From: Nothopassalora personata
Taxonomy: Eukaryota > Ascomycota > Dothideomycetes > Mycosphaerellales > Mycosphaerellaceae
Length of the DNA stretch: 64,000 nt
Direction of reading: 5' to 3'
NCBI GenBank assembly: GCA_033816765.1
Contig: CM066289.1
Coordinates: 558,001 to 622,000 of the forward strand
The notes under the pieces were generated by a model. That model searched no databases. It worked only from the letters and a program-made list of their open reading frames with translations, and was not told the origin of the DNA. Positions 31,841 to 43,500 of the stretch are shown here, one piece after another. How positions within the stretch are numbered: the first letter of the stretch is position 1; every line of letters starts with the position of its first letter. The position numbers and the translations under genes were made by a program.

Positions 31841-32875
31841 ATGACCGCCAAAGTCCTCATCTTCGGTTCTGGCGCAGTGGGTGCTGTCTACACCTACCTA
31901 CTGATGGAAGCTGGCTGCGAGGTCACTGCGGTATGCCGCTCAAACTATGAAGCCGTCAAAAAAGATGGCTTTCGCTTAGACTCTGAGAAGTTTGGCCAGG
32001 GCATTCACTTCAAGCCACTGGTCGTACGCACATGCGAGGAAGCAGACGGCCCATTCGATTATGTGATCGTCTGCTGCAAAGTCTTTCCGGACGCCAACAT
32101 CAGCAGGACAATCGCGTCAGCCGTTATCAGACGACACACTACCATAGCACTTTTCCAAAACGGCATCGGCATCGAAGATGAACACGCTGCAGCATTCCCA
32201 GCAAACCCTTTGTTGAGCTGTAGCGTATACCTTCCCACGACTCAGACTTCGCCAGGCCACGTCGAGATGGGGAATCTGGAGATGCTCGAAATTGGTCCTC
32301 ATCCTGCACCTGATGAGAACGGCTACAATGTCGCTGCAGAGGCAAACGCCGAGCAGCTAGTCAAATTCCTCAAATCCGCCGGTGGCAACCCTCACTATTA
32401 TGCCCTCATCCAGGAGCGGCGCTGGTCGAAGCTGTTGCTAAACGCTTCCTGGAATCCAATCGCTGCCTTGAGCTTATCTCGAGATCTCCCTTTCCTGGCA
32501 TCATCCTCCTCTTCTGAAGATGTTGTGCACGGAGTCATGAGTGAAGTTGTGGCGATAGCACAGGCTTTAGGCTACACATCCGTCGATCAAGCAGCCGCCG
32601 AAAAGTCGTTTCATACTGTCAAAGTCCGCGAAGGGACTGGTCATCCAGGTATTGAGCCGAGTATGCTCGCAGACCTCCTTCACGGCCGGCGCATGGAAGT
32701 CGAAGTCATCCTCGGTAATCCAGTCAGGATTGCGAAGCGGCTAGATGTCCCAGCGCCAAGACTCGAGATGCTGTACGCGCTGTCCAAGGCATTGGATGAG
32801 GCGACCCAACACCGCAAACCAGGAAAATCTCTCGGCCTGGACGATTTGAAGCAGCGAGAACAGAGCACTTCTTAA
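31841..32875 (+). CDS. 2-dehydropantoate 2-reductase-like (ApbA/PanE family)
   Basis: From Met 31841 the product is 344 aa. The N-terminal Rossmann fold has the nucleotide motif VLIFGSGAVGAVY (GxGxxG) at residues 4-16, and FDYVIVCCKVF and ALFQNGIGIED are the typical following blocks. The C-terminal helical domain contains RRWSKLLLNASWNPIAALS (the Lys-x3-Asn motif used in catalysis) and the end block EVEVILGNPVRIAKRL. The bacterial enzyme reduces ketopantoate to pantoate with NADPH in vitamin B5 synthesis; fungi have several paralogues, some of unknown substrate. I chose this Met over the in-frame Met at 31682 because the nucleotide motif should lie close to the N-terminus. It is single-exon and cytosolic by lack of targeting signals. 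Confidence 0.88.
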   Translation: MTAKVLIFGSGAVGAVYTYLLMEAGCEVTAVCRSNYEAVKKDGFRLDSEKFGQGIHFKPLVVRTCEEADGPFDYVIVCCKVFPDANISRTIASAVIRRHTTIALFQNGIGIEDEHAAAFPANPLLSCSVYLPTTQTSPGHVEMGNLEMLEIGPHPAPDENGYNVAAEANAEQLVKFLKSAGGNPHYYALIQERRWSKLLLNASWNPIAALSLSRDLPFLASSSSSEDVVHGVMSEVVAIAQALGYTSVDQAAAEKSFHTVKVREGTGHPGIEPSMLADLLHGRRMEVEVILGNPVRIAKRLDVPAPRLEMLYALSKALDEATQHRKPGKSLGLDDLKQREQSTS

Positions 32876-33418
32876 GTCTCTTCCCAGTGCAACGTGTATG
32901 CCAAGTTTACCACTCAACTGTCGATATGATCACGGCGTGACCGGCCTTCTGGAGGTCAAGTTAGTCTACTTGAAACAAGCCATACCAATGCTCCACCACA
33001 GCTCCACAGGGCTGAAGTTTTGCTCTACACGAGCGCCCTATGGTTCGCAGAGTATGCTTGGCTACGCCGAGCTACGCAGGTGGTATGAAGAATGGGGTTT
33101 GGCCAGGGTCGCAGGCAGGCTCTTCCTTGCTTTCTGGTGAATTGAAAACACCTCGCTTGCGACATGGTCCATATTTTAGACGACCAAAGACGTCAGATGC
33201 CTCAGTGGCCGTGTAGCTGAGGATTGTAATGTAGGTAATGAGATTTTCAGCTGCTACTTATTTCTGCTCAGCTTTTTCACTTCATCATCTTTCAACCACA
33301 TTTCTTCTCTCTGTTGTTCATACTTCGACTTGTTCAGCTTCGATTCTTTTTCCCTCTTCTCTACTACAGTACATTTCCTCCCTCTATACCACCGACAAAG
33401 CCTCTCATTCTTCAAACC
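32876..33418. other. Intergenic and GH45 promoter region
   Basis: No gene is seen. The last 150 bp (about 33260-33410) is strongly CT-rich on the plus strand, typical of the leader and start-site region of well-expressed fungal genes, directly before the GH45 start codon. Confidence 0.5.
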
Positions 33419-34297
33419 ATGCACTCCTTCACAACAGCCCTCCTCACGGCCTTGACCGCCACCCTCGCCTCAGCCGCCACATCAGGATCGGGCACTACAA
33501 CACGGTGAGCACATCCGAACACGCGGTCAAACGTAATAGAAGAAGACTGATGTACCCATTCACAGTTACTGGGACTGCTGCAAAGGCAGCTGCGCCTGGT
33601 CCGGCAAAGCATCCGTCTCCCCACCCGTTACAAGCTGCGACATAAACGACCAGCCCATCACCGATGTCAACGCTCAGTCCGGGTGCAATGGCGGCGATGC
33701 CTACATGTGCTCGAGCCAGAGTCCGTGGGCTGTCAATGATAGTCTGGCGTATGGGTTTGCGGCTGTGAGCGCCCCGGGTGGGAACGAGGAGAGTATTTGT
33801 TGTGCTTGTTATGAGTAAGTAATATCTGAAGTGGTTGGGCAAGAGATGAGGATGGGAGGAGGAGGAGCGGCTGATGTGGTGTAGGCTTACGTTCACATCT
33901 ACGAGTATTGCTGGGAAGACCATGATCGTTCAGGCTACGAATACTGGTTCGGACGTGAGTGAGGGACAGTTTGATTTGGCGATGCCGGGTGGTGGGGTCG
34001 GGCAGTTCAATGGGTGCGATAAGGAGTGGGGCACTCCGAGTGGTGGTTGGGGACAGCAGTATGGAGGTGAGTCATCTGAGCTTGGTCTCGTTGTTTACTT
34101 GAAGAGATACTAATAATCGTCGCCTAGGCATCTCGAGCAACACCTGCTCCAGCTTTCCGAAAGCTCTCCAACCAGGCTGCAACTTTCGCTTCGGCGACTG
34201 GTTTGAGGGCGCAGACAACCCGACGGTCGATTACAAGCAGGTTTCTTGTCCGACGGAGTTGACGGCCAAGACGGGTTGTGTGAGGAACGATGATTAG
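33419..34297 (+). CDS. Secreted endo-beta-1,4-glucanase, family GH45
   Basis: Four exons (33419-33504, 33566-33814, 33885-34066, 34128-34297; introns 61-70 nt) close phase exactly and give 228 aa. A signal peptide (about 1-19, [19 protein letters not shown]) is followed directly by the GH45 catalytic domain, beginning [13 protein letters not shown] (about 28-40). The acidic residues used by Humicola Cel45A (Asp in YWDCCK, and the two Asp seven apart in [11 protein letters not shown]) are all present. Other family blocks are [12 protein letters not shown] and [11 protein letters not shown]. It cleaves internal beta-1,4 links of cellulose outside the cell. There is no carbohydrate-binding module: the chain ends CVRNDD right after the domain. 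Many cysteines indicate disulfides. Confidence 0.95.
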
Positions 34298-35103
34298 AAG
34301 GTTGTTGTTGAGGCTTTGTGCGGGCGCGGAGCATCGGCCACAGTTCACGATTGCTGGCGGTTTTTTTTTGTGAGGGGACCGATATTTTCGACGTCTGAGT
34401 GACATTTTGATTGATGACAAGCTAGCGGCAGAAAATCTCCAAGTCTCGATCGAGAGTGCAAGCTTGTTGCGATCCCATCTCGCCAAGCAAGATCTCTGTC
34501 GACCTCAACGAGGTCAATACGTCGTACTGAGGTTATATCTTTTGGTGGCTGGTATGACAAGTCAAGGACCGTTATGACTTGAGGTTACTTCACCAAGTCA
34601 GGTGATACTCGTTACACCACGGTTAGGCGACGCCTCGACTGCATATTACCAGGAACAAGGATATTGGTATTAATGTTTCTGGAGTATATTGCTTGGTCCA
34701 TGCGCCCTCGTGGTACATACAGTATACGTCATGCGGAGCTCTGTCAAGAGACGCGTAATCAGTGAGTGACATATATCACTATGCGCTGAAGAAAGTCTGA
34801 AGTCAGGAATGATGGATATTGATGCATTCCCCCATGGATTACTTGTCCCGTGTGCATCGCTTGAAGATGATGATGTTGATGTTGAGTTGTGGCTGAATGG
34901 AAACCATCGGGTAGAATGATGGAGCTTTGACGCAGGCCGTTGCCCCTTTTGGTTCCGGGATCCACCCGACCGAACCGTACCGCTCATCATCACGCTCCAG
35001 GCTCACGGGCATGTGACAATGTCGACGCTTCTTCTTTCTTTCTCACCAAATAGTAACTAGCTGACAAGTGTCGTGTCGTGTCGTGTCGTGTCGCAGAGTT
35101 GGA

Positions 35104-35147
<44 letters not shown>

Positions 35148-35476
35148 TGTGGTCGTGGTCCTTTCCTGCTGCGGCGAGATTCCCTCGCTGAACATTTCCG
35201 GAAGCACGAAGCAGGCGCGAACGCCGTCTTAGCAGGAGCTCAAGCTCAGCAATCTGAGGTGCATAATTTATCGGAAAGCCGCATACATGACACATTGAAC
35301 CAACACTCACCCAAACACCGACTGACTGCATGCGCTGTGCAACGGCACACCCACCCAGCTCACATCACACACGCGCACACTGTCCCCACTTCCCATGTTC
35401 GAGCAAGAGGGGAAACAACCTCCACGACACACTGCAACACTGGCGACGAAGCGGTTAAGGAGTACATTGCATAGAC
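34298..35476. other. Intergenic, 1.2 kb
   Basis: No gene is supported. It contains a homopolymer T run (about 34363) and the two adjacent simple repeats listed separately at 35068-35160. ORFs across the simple repeats (Arg/Gly or Asp/His runs) are artefacts of the repeats. Confidence 0.5.
35068..35160. repeat. Two adjacent microsatellites
   Basis: A pentanucleotide tract (unit GTGTC, about five copies, 35068-35093) is followed 10 bp later by a hexanucleotide tract (unit GTCGTG, about nine copies with one C-to-T change, 35104-35160). They lie about 320 bp before the TM9 gene start. Confidence 0.9.
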
Positions 35477-37746
35477 ATGGCCGCCGACTACAGGATCAGT
35501 AGACTGGGCTGGTGGCCAGTGTTGCTCCTCAGCTTACGGCTCGTGCAGGCGTTCTACATCCCTGGTGAGCAATGGCGTTGACATAGCCAACAACCAACTC
35601 ATACTGATAGGACGCAGGCTTCTCGATCAAGTCGTACGCAGAGGGCGAAACGATACCACTGTTCGTCAACAAAGTGTACAGCGATAATACACCGATCCAA
35701 TATGCATACGCCGAATTACCTTTCGTTTGTCCGTCTTCCGGCAGACACCATCCAGGGACTGGTCTCATCTCGGGCTCAAGCGTGGCATTGAACCTGGGTG
35801 AAGTGCTTAGAGGTGACAGGATAACAGTCTCGGATTACGAGCTGGTCATGGGGAAAGACGAGGAGGCCAGATACTTGTGCAGCAAAACGATCGACAAAGC
35901 AGGTCTCAAGAGTGCGATTGAGGTTGTCAAGAAAGGATATGTTGCAGAGTGGATCGTCGACAATCTTCCGGGCGCGACGAGTTTCGTGACAGTCGACAAG
36001 AGCAGGAAGTACTATGCTTCTGGGTTCAAGATGGGCTATGAGGAGCTATCGCTCATGACTGGGCAGCCGCGCTACTTCTTGAACAACCACGTTACTCTGG
36101 TCATTCGATACCGCAATGCACCGGGCCGAGATGGTCAGGCTGGAAAGAAGGTCATTGTCGGATTCGAAGTCTACGCGAAGTCTATCGAGGCCGAGAACCG
36201 GGATGCATCCGGTCTACCACCGTCCCTGCACAACGTGCACAATGGCCTCGAATTGGCCGTCAACCAGACCGCCATCAATGCTGCTTCAATCGAGGATATG
36301 GAGGCCGCCACCTTGTCGGACAATATCGAGAATGCGCCAGACGATCTCAACTTCACTGTTCCATACACATACAGCGTATACTTCCGGGAAGAGGATAAGC
36401 TGGATTGGGGAAACCGCTGGGACTTGTACTTTGTCAACCAGGAGGAAGGCGACAACGTCCACTGGCTGGCCATTGCGAACTCTCTCATCATCTCCGGAAT
36501 CTTGTCATCGGTGGTTGCTTTCATCCTTGCTCGCACCATTCGTGGCGACATCAAGGGTTACCGCGACGGCGTCCTTGAGGATGGCAAGCTGCGGATAGGC
36601 AAGCGCAGCAAAGGCAGCCGATCTCCACGAAAGAGGAGCACCGAACGCGGAGGTCTCCTCGAGAAGATCGATGCAGTCCCACAGGAAGACGACGTCAGCT
36701 CGGACGATGAGATTCCAGAAGACATTACTGGCTGGAAACTGGTCCATGCCGATGTCTTCCGTCAGCCGGCATATGGTTTCCTACTGGCACCGTTGATCGG
36801 CTCTGGCATGCAACTGGTCTTCATGTCGACTGGCCTTCTGGTCTTGTCTTGCTCCGGCTTCTTGAATCCATCTTTCCGCGGTGGCTTCATTTCCACCGGC
36901 TTTGCATTGTTCCTCGTGGCGGGCGCCTTCTCTGGCTACTTCTCTGCCAGGGTCTACAAGACTTTTGGTGGCACGAACTTCAAAACCAACGCTATCGTCA
37001 CAGCGACACTGGTACCAGGCCTGCTGTTCGCCACCATCTTCATCCTCAACCTCTTTGTCTGGGCACAGGCATCTTCGACTGCGATTCCACTTGGCACGCT
37101 TTTCGGACTGGTCGCTTTATGGCTCTTCATTCAACTGCCTCTCGTGTATTTCGGCAGCTGGTATGGCTTCGTCCGAGCAGGTGCATATGCTCACCCTATC
37201 AAGGCCGCTACGGTGCCTCGCCAAATTCCCCAGCAGATGTGGTACAGTCGGTCCATTCAGACAATCCTCGTCGCCGGTCTGGTCCCGTTTGCCGTCATCT
37301 TCATCGAGCTCATGTTCGTCTTCCGCAGTCTCTGGCAAGACAAGAGCGGCTACTACTACGTCTTCGGCTTCACGGCCGTTGTTTCGACCATTCTCGTTCT
37401 GGCAGTGATGGAGACCACCATCATTGCCGTTTACATTCAGCTCTGCTCAGAGGTAAGTCGAGCTCTTCACTCACAACGACCATCGCCAGTACTGACTCGA
37501 CGATAGAACTACCACTGGTGGTGGCAATCCTTCTTCGTCGGTGGCTCTTCATCTATTTGGATCTTCCTATACAGCATATATTACTACACCAACCACCTGA
37601 AAATCACCGGCTTCACCAGCTCGATGCTGTTCTTCGCTTATAGCTTCCTGGCATGTCTGGTCTACGGCCTGCTGACTGGCACGATCGGCTTCCTGACGGC
37701 ATACGCCTTTGTGCGGAGGATATACGGCGCTATCAAGGTTGATTGA
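35477..37746 (+). CDS. TM9 superfamily (nonaspanin) protein, Emp70 type
   Basis: Three exons (35477-35564, 35618-37452, 37507-37746; introns 53 and 54 nt) close phase exactly, giving 720 aa. A signal peptide/anchor (1-26) precedes FYIPGFSIKSYAEGE, the start of the long luminal domain (about 27-325; note ELPFVCP). Nine hydrophobic segments fill about 330-715, the first being WLAIANSLIISGILSSVVAFIL. A charged cytosolic loop follows it (GKRSKGSRSPRKRS, acidic EDDVSSDDE). The chain ends GAIKVD, the K-x-D type C-terminal signal that retains TM9 proteins in the Golgi by COPI binding. Yeast Emp70/Tmn proteins act in endosome-to-vacuole sorting and in sorting membrane proteins with Gly-rich helices. 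Confidence 0.93.
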
Positions 37747-38719
37747 TCAATTGGCCAATGTTGCCGATCGTAGAGCATCCTTGGCAGACCACACTGCATA
37801 CACGTCCTGGCTCATGCGAAAAGCAAGCGCTGCACAGGTCGCGAAAGTCATGCACGGACCAAGAACCCTCCATCCGCGTTTCGGTCTTCTGTTTCGAGAT
37901 TTGTGTGAGAAGCATATTTAGCGAAGCATAGAGGTCCATCAGTCGGAGGAATGGCGTCAAAGTGCGGCTGAGCTGTGTGGAAAGGCGTACTAGTGTGAGA
38001 ACTGCTTTAGGCACCTCTGTCGAGGGATGACGTTAATGATAATATGACCTATTCACAGCAAATCTTATCCTTCTCAAGGCCAAGTCTTCGCATTGCTACA
38101 CAGCAACAATGTTCTTGATGAGCGTGCAGCTGTGTCTGGACTCCCCCCCTTTGCGCTTTCCGGCTCGTCGCTGTTCGCCAGACCACGCGCTGCCGCGCCT
38201 CCCGGGTCCCTCTGCCTCGGTGTGTTCACCTCTCAGTATTGCCTGCTCGGGGACATCGTGCTTCTAACCTGCAGTGACCTGTCGGGTCAGATCCGTTCCA
38301 GTGGTATATGATGGCGTCGACCATAGCCTGGATGTTGAATCTCCACTGGTTGACGACATTTGCGCTCTGCGTGCCAGCCTGGAGAGAAGGCCTGTTCATG
38401 AAAGCGGACGCCGCGCTTTGCAAGCGGTCCATCCGCGTAGACTTACTATGTATGGACAAAAATGGTGGTCGTTCAGCTTTGGTGTTAGGAGGGTCTTAGA
38501 TCTTTCTTTGCGGACGCTATTGGGAGCCTACAGGGTTGGAGAAATGGAACTGGAGTAGTTGCATAGGACAGGGTGAAGGAAGCAGGATCTATGTAGGTTT
38601 CAACGCACTTTATTACGATCGTTGCAACGACTAAAATCCTCTTCTGAAACAGAAGATTTTGTGCAGGAAGCTGCTCCTTAGTCAAGGTGTCGTGAGATAC
38701 GTAGTAAGCGGAGGTGCCG
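37747..38719. other. Intergenic, about 1 kb
   Basis: It follows the TM9 gene 3' end. Frames at 38093-38558 (plus) and 38226-38459 (minus) have no recognisable domain and overlap each other. I see no gene. Confidence 0.45.
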
Positions 38720-39480
38720 TTACTGCAATTGATTCATGAACTCGTCGACAAGTCTTGTGCGCAGTTCATCAGCAGAGCTCATGATGCCGACGAGGAGCGA
38801 AACATCATGATTCTCGCTTGACATACTGCCGTCGAGGTGCGGCCAGACTCTTGCGTTAAATAAATGCGTGCGGAGTGCGAGAGCAGTGTCGCAGACTACT
38901 TCGGCGGCCTCCAGCTGTCTGTTGCTGTTGCAACATCGGACTCGGAGCTGAACGAACGCATTGTGGTTCGTGGTGAATCTTTTCCAGGCTGCTTCGAACC
39001 AGTGAGTGTCAAGTTCATCTGACGGAGACCTCGCGACCGTTCCTTCGATTGGGTAAAATCTCCGCCAGAGATCTGCTTTACAATCGTCAGTCCCCTTGGC
39101 GATGTCTCCGGCTCTCTCAGTTCAGTGAAATTGCGTAATGTATGTGAACTCGAGGATGCCGGCGAGCTTCTGCATGGTAGTCCCCGTCACGGCATAAGCC
39201 ATTCTACCTTCGTAGTTGTTTTGACGTCTCAAATGTTGACTTACACTGCATAGCCTCCTTGGCTGAGCCTACCTTCAACATCAGGATGTAGCTCGGCCAC
39301 CTGATGTTCCATGACCCTTGCTCAGCCGATGCTCCTCCTTGTACTTCAACCTCGCCGCTTTGAACTCCTCATCGCCAACACTAGCGAGCCCAGCTTACCG
39401 AAGATGGTGGACCCTTACAAGCCTGGCGCTGTCAACGAAGGGACGAAACTAATCTATCTCAGAAAAGCCCTTTGGCATGA
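38720..39480 (-). pseudogene. Unknown multi-exon gene, probably decayed
   Basis: The minus strand has a clean 130-codon open block (about 39113-38720) without a suitable start: AGDIAKGTDDCKADLWRRF, then THWFEAAWKRFTTNHNAFV, ending DELRTRLVDEFMNQLQ. Upstream blocks in other frames look coding too (FKAARLKYKEEHRLSK; MEHQVAELHPDVEGRLSQG, then a GTAAGT donor). One junction (between KYKEEHRLSK and MEHQVAELHP) needs a frameshift, and a stop interrupts an earlier block. Either a spliced gene with errors or a pseudogene near the repeat island. Family unknown. Confidence 0.4.
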
Positions 39481-39528
39481 AATGAGTGCTCCATTAATGA
39501 GCAGTGACCTGAAGCCTGGCGACATCTC

Positions 39529-39775
39529 TCACTGACTACTGCTCTCTCCCTTCAGCGCTGCCCACTGCTGCCCTTGCAAATCCTTCAATCGTGCCGCGAA
39601 AGAGCGATCGACGTTCACGAGCACTCCTTGATAAGCACCATTGGCCACCCATACTCCTCGGCGACACGCAACGCCAGCATAGCACGGAGAATGGATGTCG
39701 TGCATGCGAACCACATGCTTTGCACACGTACATCTACAAGAAGTCCTCTCCGTCTTGGTTGATAGCTGTTGTAAA
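39529..39775 (-). pseudogene. 3' fragment of unknown gene cut by the AT-rich island
   Basis: Read on the minus strand, a coding-looking block (SMWFACTTSILRAMLALRVA, EEYGWPMVLIKE) shifts by one base into a second block (LVNVDRSFAARLKDLQGQQW, then a stop at 39529). The 5' side runs straight into AT-rich RIP-like DNA at about 39780, so the rest of the gene is missing. The missing part plus the frameshift makes a pseudogene remnant likely. Confidence 0.45.
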
Positions 39776-40269
39776 TAGGTATTTGACGAGTACAAGCTTC
39801 TAGATTGAAACGATAGGGTGGATTAGTAACCCTTATAAATTGCTATAGGGTGTAAGACTATCTAGCTACAGAAACAGTGTAATATAGTGTGTGTATGCTA
39901 AGTCCTAACTAACATAGCTATTAGTTACCTAATTTATAATACTCCCCCTTTAGACTAACTACTATAAAGGTAGTCTAATTAACTTAATATTACCTATATT
40001 GCTATATTAGTCTTAAACACCTTTACTAGCTTTAGATACTAGATTAGCTATAAGTAGGCATATGCTAAGGATAGCGATCTTGTTAGATCTATATATATAA
40101 GAGATCTTTATAGACCTACTTTTAGACATATTTAGGCCTTATCTTTCCGCTTTTAGAAGTAAATAGAAGATTCTCTCGGCTTAAGAAGGCTCTTGTAGCT
40201 ATATAGTAACGTATAGATCTTATAGGTATATACAAAAGATGCTAGTTCTTTACTAAGTAACTCTCTCTA
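39776..40269. repeat. AT-rich RIP-like DNA, island edge
   Basis: Base composition changes abruptly here to TA-rich DNA dense in TAG, TTA and CTA on both strands, with no ORF. This is the left border of the island that continues to the end of the window. No element type can be named. Confidence 0.8.
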
Positions 40270-40274
40270 CTTTA

Positions 40275-40492
40275 TATCACGTTGTGACGGCTGTCTGCGT
40301 AATTATTGGTGTATAGACTCATATGAAAGGAGGTGACAAAAGCGAGTTGTGTATTGCATGTGTCTATGTAAAATTGAGATGTTTGAGAATTGAAGAGTTT
40401 GCCGGTGACTAATCAAAGTCACGTGAGTCTTGGCAACCGTTGACTCAGTCTTGTTTTGGGCTGCTGCCCAGGTGCACGCTTGGATCGTGACA
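40275..40492 (-). repeat. 3' LTR of the Copia element
   Basis: 218 bp, identical base for base to 46098-46315 as compared by eye. In element orientation it is the downstream LTR. Confidence 0.95.
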
Positions 40493-40508
40493 CACCCCCT
40501 CAGCTCTT
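40493..40508 (-). other. Polypurine tract of the Copia element
   Basis: Directly next to the 3' LTR the minus strand reads GAGCTGAGGGGGTG, a purine run in the position where plus-strand DNA synthesis is primed. Confidence 0.65.
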
Positions 40509-40568
40509 GCGCTGTAGGTGAATGAGCTGATTCGCATGTGATCGCGTGCACCCTTGTTGAGGACCATA

Positions 40569-43500
40569 TCACCCCCCAGGGGTGGTGTGGGAGGTGCTGG
40601 TGGAGGAAAATGAGGAGCGTGGGTCTACGCCTTCCTCAGCCATGTTAAGGAGCTTTACAAAGTGCTTGTGCTTTTGCGGTGGAAGCAGCTTAGTAAGCCC
40701 GTCTGCTGGCATGTCGTTGGTGTTGAGATACCTGATTTCGATATCTCCTCGCTGGTCTCGCTGTCGGAGCCAGTGGTGGTGGATGTCAACGTGGCGTAGC
40801 TTAGTGTCAAGCTTTTGCCCTTGTTGGTTGACGAGGCGGATGGTCTGCGTGTTATCGCAGTAAAGGTGGGTGCGTTGATTGAACTGAAGGTGTAATTCAG
40901 CAAAAACACGCTCCCATTGTATGAGCTCTGAGGCGGCTTGTGATAGCCCTAGTAGCTCAGCCTCTGTTGAGGACTTGGTGACAGTGACCTGTTTGGATGC
41001 TTTGTAATCCACTGGTCCCCCAAACAACATGAAGATCCATCCGGTGGAGCTGGTCCTATCGGTGTTCATACCGTAGGAGGCGTCTGAGGCTCCAAAGAAC
41101 TCATGGTTGTTGCCCAGGTGTTCTGGGTGACTGTGTAGGCCGGTGATGTGTTTACTGGCGCCATACACAAGGCAAAGGGTTTTGGTCTCCAGCAGATATC
41201 GCAAGCACTGATCAGCAAGCTTGAGATGTGTCTCAGTCGGCTTGGTCAGATATTGCGACAGCATGGACAAGGAAAAGGCGATGTCAGGCCGCGTGTGCGT
41301 GGCGGCGAAGTTGAGGGATCCTATGCGTTGTTGATACGCAAGGATCGCGATGGCGGTTGGTGTGTGGCCATTGGGGACTGTCCAGTCAAGGTGTTGATCC
41401 ACTGGCACGGAGGTTTTGCGTGCGCTAGTGGATATGGTGAATTTGGCGGCTAGCTTCTCAATGTAGTCTTCTTGAGAGAGCCACAGCAGGCGCTTTTGCC
41501 GGTCTCGTGTCACTTTGATACCAAGGAACCAGGTGAGGTTGCCAAGCTCATGCATCTCATACTTGGCAAGCAGCTGCTGCTTGATGTTGGCAGCATGGGT
41601 CTTGTGCTTGCGGTGATAGAGCATGACCAGGTCGTCCACATAGAAGAAGAACATGACCTTGTTATCATGGTAGATGCATGAGGAGTCCGAGAGGGGTTCC
41701 AGTCCGAGGGAGGCCAGCGTGTCGGTGAGGGAGTTGTACCACAGCAAAGGGGACTCCTTCAATCCATACAGGGCTTTGACCAATTTCAGTGCGTGTCCAT
41801 CGGATGGCCTGTTGATGCCTGGTGGCGGCTGGAGATACATGGTGTATGGCAAGTCCGAGTTCAAGAAGGCGTTGACCACATCGAATTGCTCGGCTTCTAG
41901 GTCGAAGCTCGCGGCCATAGCACAGCAGAGGCGAAACATGCTTGCTGGCAGTGTGGCGGCGTATGTGTCCAAATGCGTGCCTTGCAGGTCTCCTCTTGCG
42001 CACAGCCGTGCCTTGAAGCTCTTGAGCATTCCATTCTCATCCAGTTTGTACTTGTACACCCACTTCAGTGGCAGTGATGGCTGAAGTCCCTCCTCTTGTT
42101 GAGCGTCATGATCCTTCTCTTTTTCTGTCACCCATTTGAACGTGCCTGTGGAGATTGCTTTGGTGAATTCTTTGGCCATGGCCTCAGTCCACTGTTGGGA
42201 GAAGCGGTGTTTCATGGCGGCTCGGTAGTTGGCAGGTTCTGGGGGAAGGTCATCGCGGTGCATAGAGGTGACGGCGGTGTTGACGCGTCGTGGTGGGCTC
42301 GAATCGCGTGTTCGAGGGATTTCGTGGTGATATGGGTAACGAGGTCTTGGGCGTATGCCCCTCATCTGGCTGATGACCACGTTAGCGACCATGATGTTGT
42401 GAAGAGAGTGATGGAAGTAGGCGGTGCGTTGCCTCTTGCCATAGGCCGTGGTGTTGCTGTTGTTGTTGTTGATGGACGAGTCCTCAGTGAAGAGCTCAGG
42501 CTCCAAAGGGAAGAGTGGTGTGGGCGCGTTGTTTGGCGCGTCTGGTGGTGTGAAGGTAAATGGGTACGGCTGGTGAGAGTGAGAGTGAGCGTCGTTGCCC
42601 GTGATCTCCTCACGATCCTCGTCGGTGAGTGCGTCCATCATTTCCTGTTCAAGTGTGTTGTAGTAGTCAGTGTCTGCTTCTGTTTCTGACTGTGTGTCTT
42701 TGTCTTGTGTCTCTGAAATGTTGTCAGAGTTCTCTGGCTTCTCATTGGCCGGTGAGATTGTTGCTGATTTGGCCTGGTCTTGAGGACCAGCCGCTGCTGC
42801 GGCACCATTTGCTGATGGCCAATCAGATGGCTGGAAACTGCTGTCACTTTTGAGGCTGCTGCTGTTCCCTTTGCCACGTCGGTTGAATTTTACCCCTTGG
42901 TGTTCAGGCCAGTGTGGCTCTTGTCCAAGGAGGTATTGGTGTTTTCGAGGGTGATGGGCCTGTTGATCCACCCCCTCGGCCTGTGCTGTGTCTTGCTCGT
43001 GGTGAGCGACATACAGGTCGTAGTATTGTTCAGGCTCTTCAGCCGGTTCTGCTGTTGCTATGTTTTCAATGGGAGTGGTGTAGCCGGCGGTCAATACAGA
43101 TGGGTCGTAGAACGTGGTCTCATCGAAGAGTACGTCCTTCACCCGCATAACCCGGTCCTTGCTTGGGTCCCACACCCTGTAGATGTTGGTGGAGTCGTAG
43201 CCTACAAGATATCCGATGAGGGCGCGTTCTTGCAGCTTTTCAGACTTGCCTGGCTGATTTGGTCCATGTATGAGTACATAGGCCAGCGAGCCATACACCA
43301 CCATGTGGCCCACATGTGGTGGGCGCCCTGTGGCCAATTCGAATGGTGTTTTCCACCCCTTCGACTGGATTGGCGAGCGCCAGAGGATGTATACAGCTGC
43401 TGCTGTACACTCTGGCCAAAGTTTTTCTGGCAGCCTCGCATGGATGCGGATTGTCCTTGCCATGGTGATGATGAGGCTACCCGCTCTTTCCGCAGGGTCT

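Noticed and set aside
35068..35331. ORFs with Arg/Gly or Asp/His runs
   Set aside because: They are translations of the microsatellites and are not supported by flanking coding sequence.
36849..37643. 264-codon plus-strand ORF
   Set aside because: It is an out-of-frame shadow of the TM9 gene, whose frame has nine membrane segments and matches the family.
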